From: Bimastos eiseni
Lineage: Eukaryota; Annelida; Clitellata; Crassiclitellata; Lumbricidae
Assembly (NCBI GenBank): GCA_959347315.1
Contig: OY365814.1
Location: 26,751,856 to 26,815,855 of the forward strand
Reading direction: 5' to 3'
Length of the DNA: 64,000 nucleotides
Part shown: positions 22,275-34,940 of the stretch, in pieces
Numbering within the stretch: position 1 is the first letter of the stretch
Layout of the letters: the number at the start of each line of letters is the position of its first letter
Notes under the pieces: model-generated
Database searches by the model: none
The model's input: only the letters and a program-made list of their open reading frames with translations
Told to the model about the DNA's origin: nothing
Program-made: the position numbers and the translations under genes

Positions 22275-24020
22275 GCAAAGATTTTGTGAAACAAACAAGT
22301 TGATACGAAATGTTCAGCACAAACCTTAAAAATACTGAAGCATAAATTACAAAAATTGAATAACGTTAATATTCTAAGCAGACGTTAACTTGTTCATTAG
22401 TCACCACCGAACATACAAACATGTTTACTTTGATTTCTTACAATTGCACGGAGTCACAGCTACAAAAATAAGTCCTCTTGCACAAATGCCGTCAGGAAAT
22501 TGAAACACACGACCCAAACTCTTTTAGAACATGATACTGAACCACTTGATTTATATAGCACCAGATTTAACATGAATAGCAGAAGAAGCATAATTTATCA
22601 ACTAGGATGAATGGTTGGAAAAATGTTCTGAAAAACATAGTCAAGAATGGAGGTCTTGACGCTAAATGGGATCTCAAAGTGAGTGGATGAATTTAAGCTT
22701 AAATCAACAACATGGACCACATACTCCAAGACAGTTTCCAGAGTCATAGTTTTTAAACCAGAAGGAAATTTGTCTGAAATAGAGGCATGAAGTCAGATTT
22801 TAAAAATGCAACAAAAATCCTTATGTATCACAAGCTATTTGACTTGAATTTTGGTAGCACATAGGAATGGCGACTCTTCGTTATTTATGATCCAGAAGAA
22901 AACCTGTTGAAAAAAGGCAAATGGTAGGCAAACTAATCTTAAAGGGAATGATCAAACAGCACACATTAGGAATGTCCAGAATGCTGGCAGTATAATGACA
23001 ATGGCAAGATGACAGGAAGACCACATTTCTTAAAAGGGCTTTGTAATAATTAACCACCTTAATTAACGGTCAAGCAAAGGCACTGCTAATCACATCTCAA
23101 AGGCAGATTTTAAATGAAAAAAGTCCGTAATCTCTAGCAAAGGCACACTTTTCAAGAATCACCCATGGCATCATCATCAGTGCTTATTTTCTAGGGAAAA
23201 AGGTTCCAAAACGCATGGAAAAATGTGCTGGAACGCTTCCGTAGGCCCTATTGTCAAAAGAAATTTATGATGCTAAAATTAGTTACCAAATAAAATGAAT
23301 TTGATAGGACACAATGATCACAATCTTCATTTTAGAATGTAAAAAGTTGAAATTGTAAATGTTTATTTCAAATTCCAGAGCTTTTGCACAATTACCATTT
23401 CTATTATTTATTAATTGGAAGAAAGATGCTGGAACACCGTTCTGGCACGTTCCGCCAGAAAAAAAGCACTGATAATCATTATCATAAACTACACTGTAGA
23501 TATCACCTTCAGCAATACTCACTAAAACCATAACATGGCTCTGTTACCCCAATCAAATAGATTTTAGAACAATTAGCCAAAATTGTCAGATTTGAAAATC
23601 AACATCATTGCTACCAATGTCATCATTATCATGATAACAACAATACGCATAATTGTCTATCAAACACAAAAACTATTGGCTAACGCCGGCATCCTTCAAA
23701 TCTTCTCGTCATCCAAACTTCTTTAAGACACAAATAGTTTAAGTAGTCAAACACAAACTTACTAGAAAATACTACGCAATACCTGCTGACAATGCAGTTA
23801 CGTATAATCGCGCCTTTTAATAAATTATAGTCAAAGCATTAATAATTTAGAAAACAAAGCTAAGTAAAATTAAATAAAAATAACCTGCAATGTCGTTGAG
23901 AAATATGCATTCATCCTTTTTACCAGATTCTGGTTACAAAATGACTACCACGACAAGAATCGAGACTGTACATGCGTACGGTTTTACATGTTCTTAACAA
24001 AACCAAAAATGCCATAAAAA

Positions 24021-24047
24021 ATAACAGTCAAATTGTCTTAGTACAAG
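24021..24047 (-). repeat. 27-bp direct repeat in the TIS11 3' UTR, copy 1
   Basis: Identical 27-mer at 25136-25162 (AACAGTCAAATTGTCTTAG core), with weaker similarity extending about 50 bp further. Confidence 0.8.
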
Positions 24048-24441
24048 TTGTCGCAAGGAGAGGACTGAAGCCACAGCAATGGCACGAGAAACAGCACCCA
24101 CAACACAACTTAAAATGCATCACCTTAAAATACATCTTATTACAGTTTTGGCAGTTGGATCCCAAATTGTAATTGAGCTATGAAAGTTACGGTAATCTCA
24201 GTAGAATGCAACATCATTAGAGCTCTACACATCAGCGCTCGAGTAGATGAGCGCCGCACGCTCAGCGTTAGAGCAGGGCTTTAAAAATTGGAGCTTACAA
24301 TTGCGACTAATTTTACGTGAAACCCAGATTAAAGTAATAATCCATTTGCCAAACACTCGTGGAACGAACACCAGGAACACGACGAAATGCCAGTATAAAA
24401 TTATTCTGTAAAGGTTTTCTTTAAATAACTATTAAAAAATA

Positions 24442-24449
24442 TATATACA
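24442..24449 (-). promoter_or_regulatory. Pumilio response element-like site
   Basis: TGTATATA on the minus strand, matching the PUF consensus TGTANATA, inside the presumed 3' UTR. Confidence 0.35.
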
Positions 24450-25135
24450 GTTTAAATACCAGTACTTAGGAATACAATACGATAGCTTCGTAAAGTCCGT
24501 AAAGTGTAACATAATAATCAAGGCACATTGAGTGCCAAGGTTGTGCTGAGAAAGAACACTAAACTACATTAATATTACTATTATTATTACAGAGTTAAAT
24601 ATTCATGACTTGGCAAAAATGAAACTCAAATTCACAACAAAACATTTTCTTCCAGCAGGCAGGTAATAAACCAAAGATGTTTTCATTTAAGCAATTAAAA
24701 CTGTGAATATCAGACTAAAGATTTGACTAAGCAATAGCTATTCATATTCAATGAAGTTCTGCATTAAGGAAACAGAAAATTTGGGCTCTTAAACTCCAAA
24801 CTCAACAATACGATAGTATCGGTCCTATGCTAAAATGCCTGATACCTATACACTTGTAAAAACACTAAGAATTAAAGAAATATCAGTCTTAAACTAATTC
24901 TCAGCATCACCACTGTCTTTACATTTATTGTGTCTTCAGTCCATATGGAAAAAGCACAGATCAAAAGCAGAACTTTTTGTATATTTGGAGAAATAGAATT
25001 TGGCAGGCCAGTATGACATCTACGACTTCGATTTTATGGTAACCGATGGAGCAGCAGACGAAAACCGAAAGGAAACGATCTAACTGTCTGTACATGTGCA
25101 AGGTCTCCGATACAAAACCGAAAATGCTGTGATAA

Positions 25136-25162
25136 ATAACAGTCAAATTGTCTTAGTACAAG
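25136..25162 (-). repeat. 27-bp direct repeat in the TIS11 3' UTR, copy 2
   Basis: Second copy of 24021-24047, 1.1 kb away. Both are followed on the minus strand by diverged ATTTTNGGTTTTG-like sequence. Confidence 0.8.
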
Positions 25163-25990
25163 AATTAGCCTCACCACTGTAAATGGTAACATCAAATTAT
25201 CACAAGTTTTTTTATGCACCAGACAATAACTAATCTTTGCAATATCTGTAATAATTACAATAGAAAAGTTTTTGTTTTTACAAGGTTTACACCAAGGATT
25301 TGCATCATATGAGTTAAACGGAGAGAATGCTATCATGGACGCATCTGCAGGATTTCCTATTTGAAGCAAGTTAGACATGTGATCCTTTGAAACTTGAAAA
25401 CGAAATCAAACTTACAATCGAGATAGTCAAGGCGTTGAATACCATTGCAAAACTGTAAACATTCATAAAAAATGAGCATGGTCTGTGTTTAAACATCTCA
25501 GGTCGAATTATAAGGACACCCAAACAAAGGAACAGATCTGAAAACCAATAAAAACAGCTAAGTTTTTAAGTACCCTGCCAAATACAATAAGCAGGCTGCT
25601 GGGCACAGCGCAGTTTAAATAACGCAGACTGGATTCAGCAGTCCTACCAGTGAAGACTTCCCATACATCACTAAACTGAAAGACCTACTTAATACTGAAA
25701 ACTGACACTCTTGTAAGGAGAGTGATGCCTGAATAAAGCATGCATTAATGTATTTAATTTGGCCAGGATATTCGCATGCTTGCAGACATAATATGTCTGA
25801 TGAAAGAGAATATTCACCAATGCTATTGCAGACAATACCATGATAAATACTGCCAATTACTAATTACACATAACTGTCTAGAAGTAGGCAACAATTGAAA
25901 TGCAGTCTGTGACAACTGTGACCATCCAAGCAGTAGCTGATTCTAACAGCCTGTTGTCTTGAAAGCATTGTACCCATGTCAAAGATGCCT

Positions 25991-26050
25991 GGATTGCAAA
26001 TGCTTAAGGGACACTCCATTAAGGGGATTGCAAATGCTCAAGGGACACTC
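25991..26050 (-). repeat. 34-bp tandem duplication in the TIS11 3' UTR
   Basis: GGATTGCAAATGCTYAAGGG followed by ACACTC occurs at 25991 and 26025. Confidence 0.85.
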
Positions 26051-26535
26051 GGCTAGGATACTAATTGTCAACTGCCGGCAAATGAGGGCTAATCAATGGC
26101 TGGACAGTCTTTCATTAGGACTCCCAGGCTTGAAAAATTGGCATCCTGGGAACAAGTTAAAGAGTCCCTGCACTGACTATTCAATGCTTGCATTAATTAA
26201 ACAATTATAGTAAAGCAAGAAGATGCTTCAGATCTTCCTTCAATATTTGCTCCAGGGTAAAATGATCTTCAAGGCATTTCACCTAAATTAGGATGCATAA
26301 AACAATTAAAACTTCTGGACAGGGAGATCAGAACAAAAACCTTACGCTATTCTGGCACAAAAAGTAGCTGCTAAAATCAGAAACCACGTTTCAGCGACAA
26401 TTCACCGTTCAGATTTGAACTAAGACATAAATTTCTCTGCATTTACCTTCAAAGCACCTATGGAACACATGAGCGTGCTATATATTGTTGACGGTAGAGT
26501 AAAGTATGCAAATGTATTTGCACAACTCAGGAAAA

Positions 26536-29500
26536 TCACGAAGCAAATGAACTGTAGTCAAAGCAAAACACCTCTGGACTGGCGATACGGCCCGAAATAC
26601 CACAAACCCCAGACTGAACTGCAGCAGAAACCGAACGAGAAAGGATCGGACGACCCCTAGGTCGCTCCTCAACAGCCGGTAGAGCTGTCGGTAGAGGTGT
26701 CGTGGTTGCACCATGTGGAATGAATCCACTTATCCTCACGGCACACACGACAGGATCCAGAGAATAAAGATGACCTTCGAATGGACTAGGGACGGAACTG
26801 CAGGTCGGGGATTCGGCCGAGGGTGGGGCGAAGGAGGCGTATCCTGCAGCAGTCGACATGCTGCGGCTCAGCTCCTGAATGCTTGAGCGTCCAGAGGAGC
26901 CACTGGACGGTCCGCCGCCCCCGAGATGGAGCTCTCCGGGCGACACCAACAACGGGGTCCCCATCCCGCTGTGGGACCCGATCGCCCCGTGGCCGTTCAG
27001 TCGCTCGTCATGTATGAAGTTGCAGCGGAGACCGTAGTTGCAGAAGCCATGCTGGTGGTATGTACGGCACATCTCCGTCTTGTACTTGGGGTGGCGGTCG
27101 AGCGAGCGCCTCTCCACGTCTCCGTGAGCAAACTGGCATTTCTCCCCGTAGCGGCACTGTCCTTTCTCCTCATACTGGCGGCAGAGCTCCGTCTTGTAGC
27201 GCGTCTGGTTGATCGATTTCTTACCGATCTGCGACATCGGGAACGGTTCGCTCACGCTTCGATCGAGCTTCTGGGGAGCAGACAGGTGCCTCCGTATGTC
27301 GTCCAGCAGCTGGTGGGACTCATCCTGCTGCGGAAGCTGGAGACGGGCAAGCTGAGCGATCGCGTCGTTCGTCTTCTTCTCTCGCTGGATTTTCACGAGT
27401 TCGCGAACCAAGATGCCAAGCTGTTCCTGCATGGCTGCATCTCGTTTCTGAAAACAGAAAATTCTCCCGCAATTAATCTACAGCTGTAAACATCAATCTG
27501 CATTCCACAATCACCCTAAGCTAAGATAAGGCAATTGAGATAGAGTATCATAATCTAATAAGGGTACAATGTTCACATCGGCAAAACAAAATGTCTTCAT
27601 AAGCAAGTCTTGGGTTAAGAGGTTAGGAAGATTTTTTGGCCTCACACAATCTCAATCTGTTGCCTTCATCCCCTTGCCCCTTCACCTTCTGTCCACTGCT
27701 CGTCCACATTTGTGTTGCTCTGGACAAACCTATCCCCACTCGCGAACGCTGTGTTCCTCAAACTGAGGCACAGATCTGGTCCCCTTAGACAGAGAAAGTC
27801 ATACTCAAATGTGCACCTTGTGAAGGAACCTATAAAACTTCAAATTTCATAAACACAAGAAAACCTTTCTCAGACAATATCTTGTGGTTGTATTATTCTC
27901 CTGGAGGTCTTTTCAGAGTCACAAGGAGCAACATTCCCAAGTTAGAAAATGGTCCAAGATATTTAAAGGGTTGCCTTCAGATCAAGGACTTCGTTGCATA
28001 CTCACGGTCCTGTATACCGTTGACATATTAACATCTTCACTTGTTTTTAACTGATTAATAATTAATGGATAATTAACTAGAACTAACAAGTTGACAACAT
28101 ACAATTAAAATGGCTACTCCATAGGAAAGCATCTATCATTCTTTTGACCACTTCACACAGTGACGCATAGCTAAGGATTCTTAAGCCATGCCAGATAACT
28201 GAGGAGATGTTAAATAACACTGTCTTCACTTCATAACCGATAAGATCCCTTGTGTTCCTTGCTATCAGATCCACTTTTCCAGATTCCTATAAATCAATAT
28301 GCATGTCGACACACATACAACACTTAATCGTACTCGGCTGTGAGCACCACTAAACGCATCCAATGACCATGCATTCGATTTACCAGCAACGCCTGGTCGC
28401 TCGTCCGTTGGTCCGTCCGTCTGGGACTGCCCAGGCATTTGAGACCGGTGGGAAGTTTGGTACCAGACAGGTCAGATGTCAGCCGCCTCGTACAGCCACT
28501 TGTCTAGGCATTCTGGCATGTCGCCGGAAAGTTAAGCCTGACCGAATGATGAGCCATGCTCCACTCCCTGCCCCTAGCCCCGCTCCCACCATCACTCCAA
28601 CGCGGTAAAGTGGTGTGGCGGCATTGGAGCCGTGGCTATCTCGTGGCAATCGTTCCCAGGACAAGTACCCTCTGCCATCTCGGCTCACGGACAGATTCAC
28701 CTTTCCCAGGACATCCTGGTACCGCATAGCAAGGGCGGATCCGTCTCGACGCCCAGGCAACATTCACTTCCTTGTCAAACTTTCCAATCCGATAAAATAT
28801 ATTGCTACATCTTGCAGGCGAGGCGGCCAAACACAAAAGCGCACGTGCCGCCGAAGAGGAATCGGCACAAAGCAGAGGCCATCTAACTCCGGCCCCTTCG
28901 GCGGCTCCTAGCCCTTCTCAGTATTCGGCAGTCAACAGATGAGTCAGTTTGGGAAGACAACTGACTTCCCCAACTTCCCCAAAAACGATGCCGTGCTCCT
29001 TGTTCCATTAGAAGCGCTTAGAGTTTCCAAGGAGGCACAAAAACAAGACCCTATGAATCATCATCCCCTTGCTGCTGCCAGTGTTTTCTTTTATATCCGA
29101 CCTGTGCTTCAATTACGTCGATTAATTCGTGCGAAGGAAACACAATAAAATCCGCAACGAGTGAGTCACTGTAGGCGTAAATCTCGAGTTCGCTTACATT
29201 GTCCATTGAACAATCTGTGTTCATAATTGCAGCTCTGAATTCGTAAATTCCATTACATAACAATCAGGCTAACTAACGTAAAATACAATAGAGAAGTTAT
29301 AATGCAATGTAGGAAGACAAGACTTGCACTAGAGAGAGTTACGCTAAATAATTAGTAGTTACTAGTTGTAGTGCAATATCAATAGGTGAGTTATGTTTAA
29401 ATTTTTATTTAAATTGACCAACAGATGTGCACTGTCATGCTGAAGTTGGTAGACTGTTCCTTTCCATGGGTCCTTACACCAAGAAGGCAAAATAACCAAA

Positions 29501-31905
29501 CTTCTTGTTTGTACGAAGTCTGTGGCAAAACTTTCTTGCATCAACGACAGGAGTCCTCCAGAATTCGAAGGCAGAACATGGATACCTTTTATGAGGGAGA
29601 GGTTCCAGAGTGGATATGACTCAAGTGTAGGGTATGGGTGGGAAAGCCAGTGCAGTTGTTCAGTATAATAGGCTTCATGTGATATCTGGGGCCAAGACAT
29701 CTAACTAGGCGAGTGTGCAGAACTGAGGATATGGGTGGGGTTGTAGTGTCGATGATGGGAGATCAGACAGGAAGAGCAAGAGTTGCAAAGAACAGAAAAG
29801 ATTGCAAGTGGCAACAGTAGTAATAGTAGCAAAAGTAGTAACAGTAGTAATTTCCCATCAGGAGGTCACCAGGTCTAACCAAACAATCAGTGTAAGTGGG
29901 CTTAATTGTTAATTGCTGTTAAATCACAGACATTGTGTCATAACGAAGATAATTAGTGTTGCCCTCCTCCTTTATCCACGGCTAGGTACTGGCACTGCCA
30001 GAGCAAGGGCAAGGCGGTGTTCTTTGAGGGAAGAATCCGACAGCTGTTTAAATAGGCAGAGTGACTTAGTTACGCTTAATTGGTTTACATCCCGAATACA
30101 GAGATTGAAATACAATTATGGAATGAACAGCAACTGACTCAGCTACAATAAATTTTCTCAACTTCGTCATGCTGTGAGATTTCCATCACAGTTCGCTTGA
30201 TCCTCTTCAGCCTAAGACGTGATTGACACATGACTTGGCTCATGTATGACACAGAAAAGGCCCTGTAGAGTGCTCTGGGTGCAAATTGACAAAGTCACCA
30301 AGTGAGACTGAAGAGGTGATGAAGAATGAGTCAGTTTACCTATCAAATTCAAGGAACCAATATGGGAGCATAGCCAGACTGCTTTCAAAGGCCCATCCCT
30401 CTGACGTGAATTATTGAAAAATTTGCATCAGACCGGTTGTCTATTATAGCCCCAGGAAAATAAATATTATTGCATATCCAGTCCTGACATGTAGACTGTC
30501 ACACACCCTTCCAAAAGAGAACAACACCCCGTCGATCTAGACTCATTCATGGTTTGATTCCAAAGCAGAGCTCTAGACATGAAAGAGTATCAACTTCGTC
30601 ACTGCCAGCACTTACTGCCAGTCCCAAGCCTGGATAAAGGAGGAGGGCGCCGCTATCGATCTTTGTTATTCATGTCATTAAACTGCAATTGCCACCACCA
30701 AAGAGCATTGAAATGGCACATGGACTTAATAATTTAGTTAATTGACTTTCTTTGATTGCCTTTCTTTAGCTGGTACTAATAGTCAGGACAAGGAAGCAAG
30801 TCGATTGGTTTGAGTTTTAAGAATAAGTCTCCAATGCCTCTAAGACAATTATTGTGTACTAATGGTAGGATGTTGAGCATGTCCTTCACCTTCAGCTGAT
30901 CAACAATGCCCTGGTCATTTAGCGGTGCTTAACAAATACACTAATTATGCCAGTTTTGGAGAAGTCCTCTCACTTTCTCACAGACCATGTCATGTCTCCG
31001 AATTTCGTTCCCTTGGGTCCACACCACACACGAACAGACAAACAGGCTGCTCTGGCCAAGCGAGAGGGGACAGGGAGCAGATGACCAAGGACTCAGCAAC
31101 TTAAAGGGCCCCCGACTCTTGAACAATATTATAACCAGTTAAACAAAGTTTATAATCTATGCCTTTTAAAATATAATATTACTGACACTTCCCTATAATC
31201 AGTTTAAACGTCAAATATCTTAATGTTACAGTACATATCATTTTTTCTGCTATAGAACACGACCATTTCCCTTCAAGAGACTAGTGACTGCTCATTCTAG
31301 GGATGCCTGCACTTCCACTGCATGTTCCCAATCGTCATGGCTCTTTCACCGTAGCAGTTATGACTTCCAGAAGCACACAGGACCAGATTACCATTACTTC
31401 AGGCTGACACTCTTCGCTGGAAGTAGAGTAGAAAACGACCTTGAAGATGATATCGGAAAACTGGGATGGGTTATTACCTAACTTTACCAAATCTAACATC
31501 AACTGTCTTATCCTGTCCTCACCTCTTCCATCGATCGTACTCCTCCACTGTTTGCACTCTGACAGTGCCAGTCCCAAGCTTCGATAAAGGAGGAGGGCGC
31601 GCTAACGATCGCTATCACACAGTAGTGTCGTTAAATTGAAACTTCTACTGCTACCATCGCACTCTCCCAAATCGATGTCAAACTTCTGAACCTAAATTTA
31701 CCTGACCTTACTAACCAACATGGCCAAGCATTGACTCGATGCATTTTATACAGACCTGGTCGGCGTTTGTGGAGCTGTTAATATTATCCATGTTGTTCAG
31801 TAGATAGGATGCGATGGAGTTCTGCCACACGGAAGGAGGGCTGCTTGATGTGCCTCCTCTCGAATCGTCAACCAGACTGTCAACTAGATCCATCGACGGC
31901 AGCAT
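26536..31905 (-). CDS. ZFP36L: TIS11/ZFP36 (tristetraprolin)-family CCCH zinc-finger protein, two exons
   Basis: Binds AU-rich elements in mRNA 3' UTRs and recruits CCR4-NOT for deadenylation and decay, mainly in the cytoplasm. Exon 1 is 31756-31905 (50 codons, ATG at 31905, donor CAG|GTCTGT). Exon 2 is 26536-27447 (acceptor TTTTCAG|AAACG, phase 0). The product is 353 aa. The tandem fingers are canonical: RYKTELC at about 133-139 and C-x8-C-x5-C-x3-H at 139-158, a normal-length linker, then KYKTEMC and the second C-x8-C-x5-C-x3-H at 177-196. RSVSEP (about 113-118) resembles the phosphorylated RSxSE 14-3-3 site of the mammalian proteins. RPILSRSVS (about 316-324) resembles the CNOT1-binding PIFxRLSxS motif but lies about 30 residues before the C-terminus. 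The two-exon structure with one intron before the fingers matches the vertebrate genes. Family call is very secure. The exon 1 join is inferred from phase and splice sites. Confidence 0.9.
28360..28930. other. GC-rich block inside the TIS11 intron
   Basis: Clearly higher GC than flanks. ORFs on both strands are shadows of composition. It could be an intronic regulatory region or a degraded mobile element. Confidence 0.35.
29918..30025 (+). repeat. dispersed 'CCTCCTCCTTTATCCAGGC' repeat, copy 7
   Basis: CATTGTGTCATAACGAAGAT, GCCCTCCTCCTTTATCCACGG, ACTGGCACTGCCAGAG. Confidence 0.85.
30600..30690 (-). repeat. dispersed 'CCTCCTCCTTTATCCAGGC' repeat, copy 8
   Basis: TGCCAGTCCCAAGCCTGGAT then AAAGGAGGAGGGCG; ends CATTAAACTG. 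Confidence 0.85.
31553..31650 (-). repeat. dispersed 'CCTCCTCCTTTATCCAGGC' repeat, copy 9
   Basis: Nearly complete: TTGCACTCTGACAGTGCC, CAGTCCCAAGC, GATAAAGGAGGAGGGCG, GTGTCGTTAAATTG. Confidence 0.85.
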
Positions 31906-32466
31906 ATTTCAGCGCAAACAACCGACCAACTAGGAATAATAACGACCAAAGACAAAAAAATGTATCCGTCTCTCTACCACACCGATCTTTCTCTAGCACA
32001 GTCGACCGCTTTAACCAGGATGTGCGACGTATTCAGATAAACCTTCAGCCCAGAGCATCGCCGCCTTTAACCTGTTGCCCGGCGGAGGGAGGGCGACTGT
32101 ATGACTAGCACTTTTCGCAGAATGGCGCCAAATTCGTTAGCGACAGGCAAGATGAGGCGTGATATAGACAGTCGCCTGTTCACAGCGTAGGCTGGCTGTC
32201 AATCATGCAAACGCTCCTCCTACCGCTGCGAGAGACGTCCCTGCGCCGCCGCCGTCGCGCCTACCCGTTGCTGCAACGGGTAGGCACGATGGCGACAGTG
32301 GAGTAATCTCGACTGCAGATTGTCGAGTAAGCTGGTGGATAAAACGCACCGGGTGGAACGTTGTCAAGGTCAGCGAGTTTGCAGGATTTTCCCACTGCAA
32401 CCGGACTGTGGCCCATATATATTAATTATTTTCCTTTTCAATTCCTTGAACAGGCCTATACATCAA
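31906..32466 (-). promoter_or_regulatory. presumed 5' UTR/promoter region of TIS11
   Basis: GC-rich upstream of the exon 1 ATG and containing the perfect palindrome at 32259-32285. No TATA box chosen. The start site is unknown. Confidence 0.35.
32259..32285. repeat. 27-bp perfect odd palindrome
   Basis: GCCTACCCGTTGC, a central T, then the exact complement. It lies about 350 bp upstream of the TIS11 start codon. The CCCGTTGC/GCAACGGG core also occurs in the inverted repeat at 9799-9830. Confidence 0.9.
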
Positions 32467-32801
32467 CAGCGCCGTATTTACCACTAGGCCAACAAGGGGT
32501 GGCACATTTCAAGGGGCGGCAAAAGTTGAATAAAATATTTTTTTTATCTAAACCAAAATTGATAGCAACCCAATAGACTAAGGAAGAAACGTTTAATCAT
32601 TGGGCTTTACTGTCATTAAAGTTTGCACAGATATACTCATGAAGTTAATTTTTTTAATTTATTTTCATTTTTTAATAGAAACAGACCAGTAGCTCTCGTA
32701 TCTCTAACCTGCTACAACGTCTGTTACTTTTTCTTCTTCTTTTCGGAATGCAATTTAATTTTTGGGAGGGGTGGCATAGAAAATTGTTAAATCCGCCTAT
32801 G
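32467..32801. mobile_element. hAT-like non-autonomous element (putative)
   Basis: Left end CAGCGCCGTATTTACCAC; right end, inverted, CATAGGCGGATTTAACAA. GGGGTGGCA blocks lie inside both ends. No clean 8-bp duplication seen. Confidence 0.45.
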
Positions 32802-34047
32802 AGTATTAAAGTTGATTTAAATGCATGTTTAGACAACTCTTTTGTTACTGCAATTGCCATCCACACCGATAGCCGGTGTTTTACTGCGAATTTTCAACAT
32901 TTCAGGAAGAAATAAATAAAATCGACAATGATATTATATATACTTTTTAAATGTTTATTTCTTGATTCACCTAGCGGACCGGCAACGAAGGGCTCGGACA
33001 CCGGCATCTGACAACTGAGGGCTCGGGCACCGGCACCTGTCCACGCCTCCACGGGCCACAGTTTGGGTAACGCTGGACAGTCTTGACCAGGTCTTGTATG
33101 ATTGGAAAATTTTTCACCAAAATCGTTTTGGGGTAGCTTACTGAAGTAATTTGCAGATACTGTTGGATTGTCCCAATTCTGTTATGTTTCTGCTAAACAA
33201 GAAGTGCCCGTTTTTACTTTAATCCCTCATTGACTTTTTGGATCGGTTTCTTTACCATACGTGTCATTTTTTTATGGTCAATTGACGACATGTACTTAAT
33301 ACTACTTATATGACGCGCAGGTCTACTTGTATCAGAAGCAGACTTCCTGAAGATATCATCAAGCTCGGAACTTCTCACAAAGAGCCTCAAGTCGCTTCCT
33401 ACAATACAATGCATCTATTTGTTCGTCCGTCCATCCGTGTTCAGGTGTAATAACCCGCTTCCTGCAGCTGACTATCTGTACTGGCAAAATACCGGTGGTA
33501 CCAGTAAATTAAATACCGGTAAATTCGTTCAGGTCTACAATAGAAGGAGGGGCGATGGTCTGTCGTCTCTTTCTTATCGCTTGTGTAACAGCAGCCACTA
33601 TTGAGTGCACATCTACGGACGATATATCTAAAGACCCGGTCGTTCGTGGAAAGGGAAGCCAGTGTTAACAGATTGTCGTATAATCACGAGATTTGATCCG
33701 AGACTGTTTAACTTAGGCCCGATAAAAACTACACAATTTGGCAACAGTCCGGGCGAACACGTGTTGCTGATGTTCCAATCGTTTACAGTACCCTATAGTA
33801 GACCTATAGGCTACAAAGCGGCTGTTGTATACACAGTCCAGGAACATCGTTGAGAACAATAACGATCGTTCACTATAGGCCTAACACAGAACAATGGGAA
33901 AGTTTCATTGCGACAGCGATACGAGGGAGACGCCTTTTTACTACGAGAGGTTTTTACAACAGAGAAGTTTGTTGTCAGCTGTAACCGAAATCATTTGAGT
34001 CACGGGCAGATTAGGATTCTACGCAGAGGGAATTACCATTCACCCGT
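32802..34047. other. no gene recognised
   Basis: A 34-codon ORF at 33893 with a good ATG context is not supported by anything else. Confidence 0.45.
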
Positions 34048-34112
34048 TAAGACCAAGCACTCGTAAATAAACTGGTGCCCTCAAGTGGCGCTTTAAGGTC
34101 TGGAGTCTATAT
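34048..34112 (+). repeat. dispersed CTGGTGCCCT repeat, copy 1
   Basis: AGCACTCGTAAATAAACTGG followed by TGCCCTCAAGTGGCGCTT. Relatives at 40460, 46780 and (minus) 63930. Confidence 0.6.
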
Positions 34113-34493
34113 AGTACGATTACAATTACGATGTGGTAAACTGTAAATGAGCGCAGTTTTTTTTATAGCAACCGTATATTGCCTGGAGCTGGTTCATTTT
34201 GCAATAAAGCGTTCGGGTGAGATCCTTTACCGCTGGATCGTGATGGGAGGTCACGGTATTAAGGTCCTCACGAACAATTACAGTAAAACAAAAAATACAG
34301 TTGCCACAGATTAAAATATCTTTTAAAAAACCTCGGTGCTTTCCCTGTCAGAGGGCTCACCCCCGCAGCTGAGTAGTTGTTGGGGAGGGGTAAGTAAACT
34401 AACATATTTCATGAGTCATCAGTTGTGCAGTGTTCAACATCTTGGCAGCAACATTAGATATTGATCTCTGGTAATATGTAAATCTGTCGAACC

Positions 34494-34757
34494 CTTCCAC
34501 CCCCTTCATTGACCCCTTCCACCCCGTCCTCTGACCCACTTCCACCCCCGTTCTCTGACCCACTTCCACCCCATTCTTTGACTCACTTCAACCCCATTCT
34601 TTGACCCCTTCCACCCCATTTTTTCGCCCTTTCCACCCCATTCTTAGACCCCATTCCGCCCCATTCTTTGACCCCTTTAACTCATTCTTTGGCCTTCTTC
34701 CATCGCATTCTTTGACTCCTTCCGCTCCATTTTTGACCCCTTTCACCGCCATTCATT
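34494..34757. repeat. 23-25-bp minisatellite (CCATTCTTTGACCCCTTCCACC)
   Basis: About eleven imperfect tandem units. Confidence 0.9.
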
Positions 34758-34804
34758 TTGACGATTATAAGACACCGAATGAGTTGGGTTGGAAGCATAT
34801 TTCC

Positions 34805-34940
34805 CGCGCTCGCTCTCTGTCTCTGTCTATCTCACGCTGTCTGTCTGTCTGTATGTATGTATGTTTTTTATATACGTTTGTATATTTTTCTACGTCTGTC
34901 TGTCCGTCTGTCTGTCTTTCTGTTTCTCTGTCTCTCAATC
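34805..34940. repeat. (TCTG)n/(TATG)n microsatellite
   Basis: Interrupted tetranucleotide tracts. Confidence 0.9.

Larger units (their letters stand above)
22250..26535 (-). other. probable 3' UTR of the TIS11 gene
   Basis: About 4.3 kb of AT-rich sequence directly downstream (minus strand) of the TIS11 stop, without transposons, microsatellites or ORFs, ending at an AATAAA. A long AT-rich 3' UTR with regulatory motifs fits the family, whose mRNAs are short-lived and autoregulated. Internal AATAAA signals (for example 23406-23411) would allow shorter isoforms. Transcript evidence is absent. Confidence 0.6.
27448..31755 (-). other. intron of the TIS11 gene
   Basis: 4.3-kb phase-0 intron. It holds a GC-rich block (about 28360-28930) open in several frames but with no domain, and three dispersed-repeat copies (29918, 30600, 31553). 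Nothing else recognised. Confidence 0.6.

Noticed and set aside
26926..27489. 187-codon plus ORF
   Set aside because: Antisense shadow of the TIS11 zinc-finger exon.
28363..28911. Overlapping ORFs on both strands in a GC-rich block
   Set aside because: Intronic to TIS11 and without protein features; composition explains the open frames.
33893..33997. 34-codon ORF with good ATG context
   Set aside because: No partner exon, no family resemblance.
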